Part shown: piece by piece, positions 60,026-64,000 of the stretch
Numbering within the stretch: position 1 is the stretch's first letter
How the letters are laid out: each line of letters starts with the position of its first letter
Assembly (NCBI GenBank): GCA_010093705.1
Contig: MU006097.1
Coordinates: 577,587 to 641,586, forward strand
Length of the DNA: 64,000 bases
Direction: 5' to 3'
Origin: Patellaria atrata CBS 101060
Taxonomy: Eukaryota; Ascomycota; Dothideomycetes; Patellariales; Patellariaceae
Program-made: the position numbers and the translations under genes
Notes under the pieces: model-generated
The model's database searches: none
The model's input: only the letters and a program-made list of their open reading frames with translations
Told to the model about the DNA's origin: nothing

Positions 60026-62033
60026 ATGGCTGGAGCAGCTGCAATGCGGCCGCTCGCCTCGGCCAGCATCCTCAATACCCTCCGTCATGCTGGACGGCGC
60101 TCATTGGCGACCTCTTCTAGATCTCCATTGCTCACACGAGCTTCGCGGCCAGCTGCCAGGACGAGTTTGAACCGACTCGAGCTACAACAGAGCTTCCGAA
60201 GATTCGAGTCCAGCAAACCCGTGGTTTCGGATGCAACAAAAGCAAAAGCAAAGAGAGGAGGTTTCCGAGTCCTTCGATGGACATGGCGTGCTATTTACCT
60301 CTCTGCGATAGGAGGCTTGGTGTATGCCGGGTATGGAATATGGGTCATGCGTAATCCAATGGATCAGGTCGAACCCGATCCGAGCAAGAAGACTTTAGTA
60401 GTTTTAGGTATGACTCCTTGGGCTGGGTGATAAAGAAGTAAGTCGAATCGACATTGACATTGTATAGGCACGGGCTGGGGATCAGTGTCACTGCTAAAGA
60501 ATCTCGACACCGAAAACTATAATGTAGTTGTTGTTTCGCCCCGAAACTACTTCCTATTCACCCCTCTGTTACCGTCTTGCACTACTGGTCTTATCGAACA
60601 TCGCTCTATCATGGAACCCATTCGAAATTTCTTACGGCATAAGAAGGCTGCTGTCAAGTACTATGAAGCTGAAGCTACTAAAATCGATTACGAGAAGAAG
60701 ATTGTGTATGTAAACGATGAGTCAGAGATTAAGGGGGATGTCTCATCCACTGAGGTTCCTTTCGATATGCTCGTGGTCGGTGTGGGTGCTGAAAATGCTA
60801 CATTTGGTAAGATAAATTCGAGCTTGATTCGATTCACTATCAAAACTAATCACTATCTGTCATGAAGGCATTCCTGGTGTCCGAGAACATGGCCTCTTCC
60901 TCAAGGAGGTTGGCGATGCTCAAGCAATCCGAAGGCGAATCATGGATTGCTGTGAAACTGCAACTTTTAAAGATCAACATGAGGATGAGATCAAACGTCT
61001 ACTCCATATGGTTGTCGTTGGTGGTGGACCAACTGGAGTTGAATTTGCCGGCGAACTGCAGGATTTCTTCGAGTCTGATCTTAAGAAATGGATACCGGAT
61101 ATCAAAGATAACTTTCACGTAACTCTCGTCGAGGCTCTTCCTAATGTGAGAATATCCGAATGTCTAATTGGTATATTCTACTCGTATAATGATAACTGAC
61201 CATCAGCCAGGTCCTCCCTATGTTTTCCAAACAGCTAATTGACTACACGGAGAAAACCTTTAAAGAGGAAACTATCACAATCCGCACTAAAACCATGGTC
61301 AAGAAGGTTACGGCCAAATACATCGAAGCTGAATCCACCGGTCCGGACGGTAAGAAGCAACTCGAGCAGATTCCCTACGGCCTCCTTGTCTGGGCTACCG
61401 GTAACGCCCTCCGACCCGTTGTGAAAGACCTCATGTCGCAGATTCCGGCTCAGAAGGACTCCCGCCGCGGTCTCGCCGTGAACGAATACCTAGTTGTTAA
61501 GGGGACCGAGAACATCTGGGCGGTCGGTGACTGTGCGATTGCCAATTACGCGCCGACGGCACAGGTAGCGTCACAGGAAGGTGCTTTCCTCGCTCGCATG
61601 TTCAATCAAATGGCCAAGACTCAGGAGATTGAGTCTAAGCTAGCGGAGTGCAGCGAGGCACAGGAGAAGGCACCCTCGAAGGAAGCTCGCGACAGGGTTT
61701 TCCAAGAGATCAAGGAGCTACAGAAGCGACTACGGAGAGTCAAACAGATCGGACCATTCGAATACAGTCATCAAGGCAGTTTGGCGTATATTGGGTCTGA
61801 GAAGGCGGTTGCGGATATCACCTGGTTGACGGGTAACTTGTCGACGGGAGGCACATTGACGTATTTCTTCTGGAGAAGCGCATATTTGAGCATGTGCTTT
61901 AGTAGTGAGTCTCCTATTTGCTTGAGCTATTGGTAAGACTGGATGACTGATTTGTACAGCACGTAACCGCGTCTTAGTGCTCATGGACTGGTGTAAGGCG
62001 AAGTTGTTCGGACGAGATGTCTCAAGGGAGTAG
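60026..62033 (+). CDS. Mitochondrial alternative (rotenone-insensitive) NADH dehydrogenase, NDE/NDI type
   Basis: Five exons: 60026-60407, 60468-60806, 60868-61145, 61211-61904 and 61960-62033, 588 residues, all junctions in frame. A basic, Ser/Arg-rich presequence (1-65) is followed by a membrane-anchoring segment, RAIYLSAIGGLVYAGYGIWV. Two Rossmann folds bind FAD (VVLGTGWGSVSLLKNL, split by intron 1) and NADH (VVVGGGPTGVEFAGEL). ENIWAVGDCAI is the second FAD motif. The C-terminal membrane-binding part is LTYFFWRSAYLSMCFSTRNR plus LVLMDWCKAKLFGRDVSRE. There is no clear EF-hand between the two halves. Role: transfers electrons from NADH to ubiquinone without proton pumping; the outer or inner face of the membrane cannot be decided here. 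Confidence 0.94.
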
Positions 62034-63825
62034 ATGCAATCTATAATTGGAAAGATTATCTATAATTGGAAAGATTGAATAAGATACAAAAGTAAAGGGA
62101 TGTGGAAGCGAGACCTAGAACGGCATTCATCAAAACATCATTTCGAGATAGAGAGGGTTCTCCTACTACACCACAGCTTGTCGACGGTTTTTAGGTACGT
62201 TCGAATTCGACTCAACTAGCGGCTATTGTACACTTCAAACAACCTCCATTCCCAATTCCGGTAGGTTTCCGATCCAGCGTTTTGTTCTCGAGAGCGGGGT
62301 CTTCTCCAGCCCTTTGTATTTGGGAGGATAGATGGGATGATAGAGCCTGTACACTGTGATTCATCCCCGGGGAGGGGGGAGGGGAGTTCTCGTTTGGTTG
62401 TATACTCCTAAGGTTGTAAGGTGGTTGGGTAGAGTGTAGATGAAGGAAACTAATTGAGAATATAAGAGTCAAAGGGGTAGAAGTGAATTCGTGATATTTT
62501 TTATTTTAGCTTACCCATCTCCTGGACACCGAGTCATATTTTCTTACCTTACTCTTGTCTTATGACTCCTGTAGCTCCTTTAGCTATTACTCATGAACTG
62601 GTCTTGTGATGGCCACAAAGTGGGAAACTAAGATTCAAAGAGCTTCCTCGGTATAGCAGGTATGTTCACCGGAGATTCCCCCCCAAGAGATAGCCAGATA
62701 TTTAGTCTTCGGGCTTGTTCAGTAGTATATGAGAAGAGCGTAAATCATTGTCTCGCATAACGTAACATGTTTGGTTTGTTCAGAGGCCTACGGGTACAGG
62801 TACTGCCTCCGTTGTCGGATATGTCGTGTCTGGGGAATACTGCATGCGCGAGCACTGGATCACTTGGGTTGAATATACCTACGGATGCCAGAGGTATATG
62901 TACTGTACTGTACGGATGTACTTGTATGAGTGCAGTTCTACCTCTCTCGGAGAAAGATGCACAGAGATGCAAGTAATATGATATGCGGGATTGAAAGTTT
63001 ATTTAGTTCTGAGATAGGATTGTCATGGTGGTGAGTGGGAGAGAAAAGCCGGCGGAAAACGCGCGATTCGTCTACATTTCTCTTATCTGTGACCTCCACT
63101 GTGACCTCCACTGTGACTTCAAGACTCCCAAGAGAAAATGACCACACATCTTCCATAATCTTATCTCCAACTCTTTGCTTTGTAAACACCCACACCCACA
63201 CGGTATTACCAACGATGAATCAAAAGCTCATCATCTATCATAAATCTGGGGTACAGTAACTCTAAAGATATTCCGTCCGATCTTGCCGTACATCAAGACA
63301 TGGCCGTTGATGGGACTCCGCCTGCTGGATTGGGCTTGAGAATGCCATCTACGGAACTCTTCGCTCTTTGACAAACCTCTTCTTTCTTCCTATTCTTTCC
63401 TCTACTTTGCTTTTGTGAATAGTTTAAACTCTATTCTCCATTCTTTTTATCGACTCCATAACTCCTATACATCATTTTCCTCCTTTGTTGTGTTTTTTGC
63501 GGCACAGTGTCTCTTATCTCATCTCCACCACTTTCCAGATTCCTCAACCGCCCGAAGGTGTTACTCCCACGCTTAGATCTACTTTTAATTCTTCAGATGT
63601 TATTGTCTATTGCTTCTCGTTAGACCACTTCCTTATTCCCTTCGTCAATCATCTGCGCTTTTCAACTCCTTGTTACCTATTGCTCATGTCAGCTGTATTA
63701 CTCTTGTCAGTTGTATTACTCTCTAAGACATCCCTAAGCGCGAAAAGTAAGAGGCATACCTCGTGGCTGAGCGCCTCAAGTCACAGCTGACACGGTGACT
63801 GCGCAAGCAGATACTCACCACGACT
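62034..63825. other. Intergenic with short repeats, no gene supported
   Basis: Contains overlapping GTACTGTAC motifs at 62900 and 62905, and a 12-base tandem GTGACCTCCACT with about 2.5 units at 63089-63118. The plus-strand frame 63485-63790 is hydrophobic and low-complexity and has no domain, so I do not call it a gene. Confidence 0.5.
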
Positions 63826-64000
63826 TTATAACTGAAGAACTTCCATAACTTTGAATCGAGAATAAGAATATACCTTATATATAGGTGCCGGTATTGGCTT
63901 ATCACGACATCCAGCCTCGCAATCCCACATCTTGATGACAATCATGTCATCCTGGTTACCCCTCCAGAACCACGATTCGCAATTACCACCATACTGTGAA
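63826..64000 (-). CDS. 3' end of an unknown gene cut by the window edge
   Basis: The minus strand enters the window coding SQYGGNCESWFWRGNQDD, then MIVIKMWDCEAGCRDKP and IPAPIYK. After this an in-frame TAA occurs at 63828-63826, or a GTATAT donor may start an intron leading to a very short last exon. The piece is rich in Cys and Trp. No family is recognised. Confidence 0.4.
   Translation of the reverse strand, partial: SQYGGNCESWFWRGNQDDMIVIKMWDCEAGCRDKPIPAPIYKVYSYSRFKVMEVLQL

Noticed and set aside
63485-63790. 101-codon hydrophobic plus-strand frame
   Set aside because: T/C-rich low-complexity DNA gives Leu/Ser/Phe-rich translation; no start context or domain, and it overlaps a CT-rich probable leader region.

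Overview
The window is nuclear DNA of a filamentous ascomycete (Pezizomycotina). Genes carry short introns of about 45-120 bp with GT-AG ends and CTAAC/CTGAC branch points. The gene set fits: an APSES cell-cycle factor, an alternative NADH dehydrogenase, a GtaA-type glutaminase, a DUF6536 membrane protein and a HET-s-like amyloid-motif protein. A leotiomycete is my guess from overall protein style, not a proof. There is no prokaryotic, organellar or rRNA sequence.

Layout. 1-7,357 holds no convincing gene; it has a 59-base C run, a 24-base G run and the long upstream region of a zinc-finger regulator. 7,358-24,661 is conserved housekeeping DNA: an Adr1/AmdX/Klf1-like C2H2 factor, a divergent pair of DNA-maintenance genes (endonuclease III Nth1 and an Hcs1/SMUBP2-type helicase), a Ser-rich coiled-coil protein cut by a 227-base assembly gap, and an MBP1-type APSES/ankyrin factor. 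24,662-54,000 is gene-poor, more AT-rich accessory DNA. It has a peroxisomal 4CL-like acyl-CoA ligase, an F-box-like gene with a 16-bp tandem duplication, decayed reading frames, three solo-LTR-like fossils (one nested in another), a CAF16-type ABC ATPase, a DUF6536 membrane protein, a Cys-rich single-pass membrane protein, a two-exon HET-s-like protein, a secreted glutaminase, an unknown membrane protein, a secreted BBE-type flavoprotein and a broken Old Yellow Enzyme gene. 54,044-62,033 returns to conserved genes: an amidohydrolase divergent from bystin (Enp1), a Bre2/Ash2 COMPASS subunit and an NDE/NDI-type NADH dehydrogenase. The right edge cuts an unknown minus-strand gene.

How the genes relate. 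The intact genes are mostly independent housekeeping functions: transcription, chromatin, ribosome assembly, base-excision repair and respiration. There is no convincing biosynthetic cluster. The most notable locus is 39,237-40,282: a SesA/HeLo-like N-terminal domain followed by two 18-residue pseudo-repeats that match the HET-s prion-fold pattern, i.e. a candidate regulated-cell-death executor. A second signal is a 9-base motif, GTACTGTAC, found at least 11 times, always outside my gene models. A third is that the middle accessory block has at least four or five genes with single disabling changes, while the flanking housekeeping genes splice cleanly.
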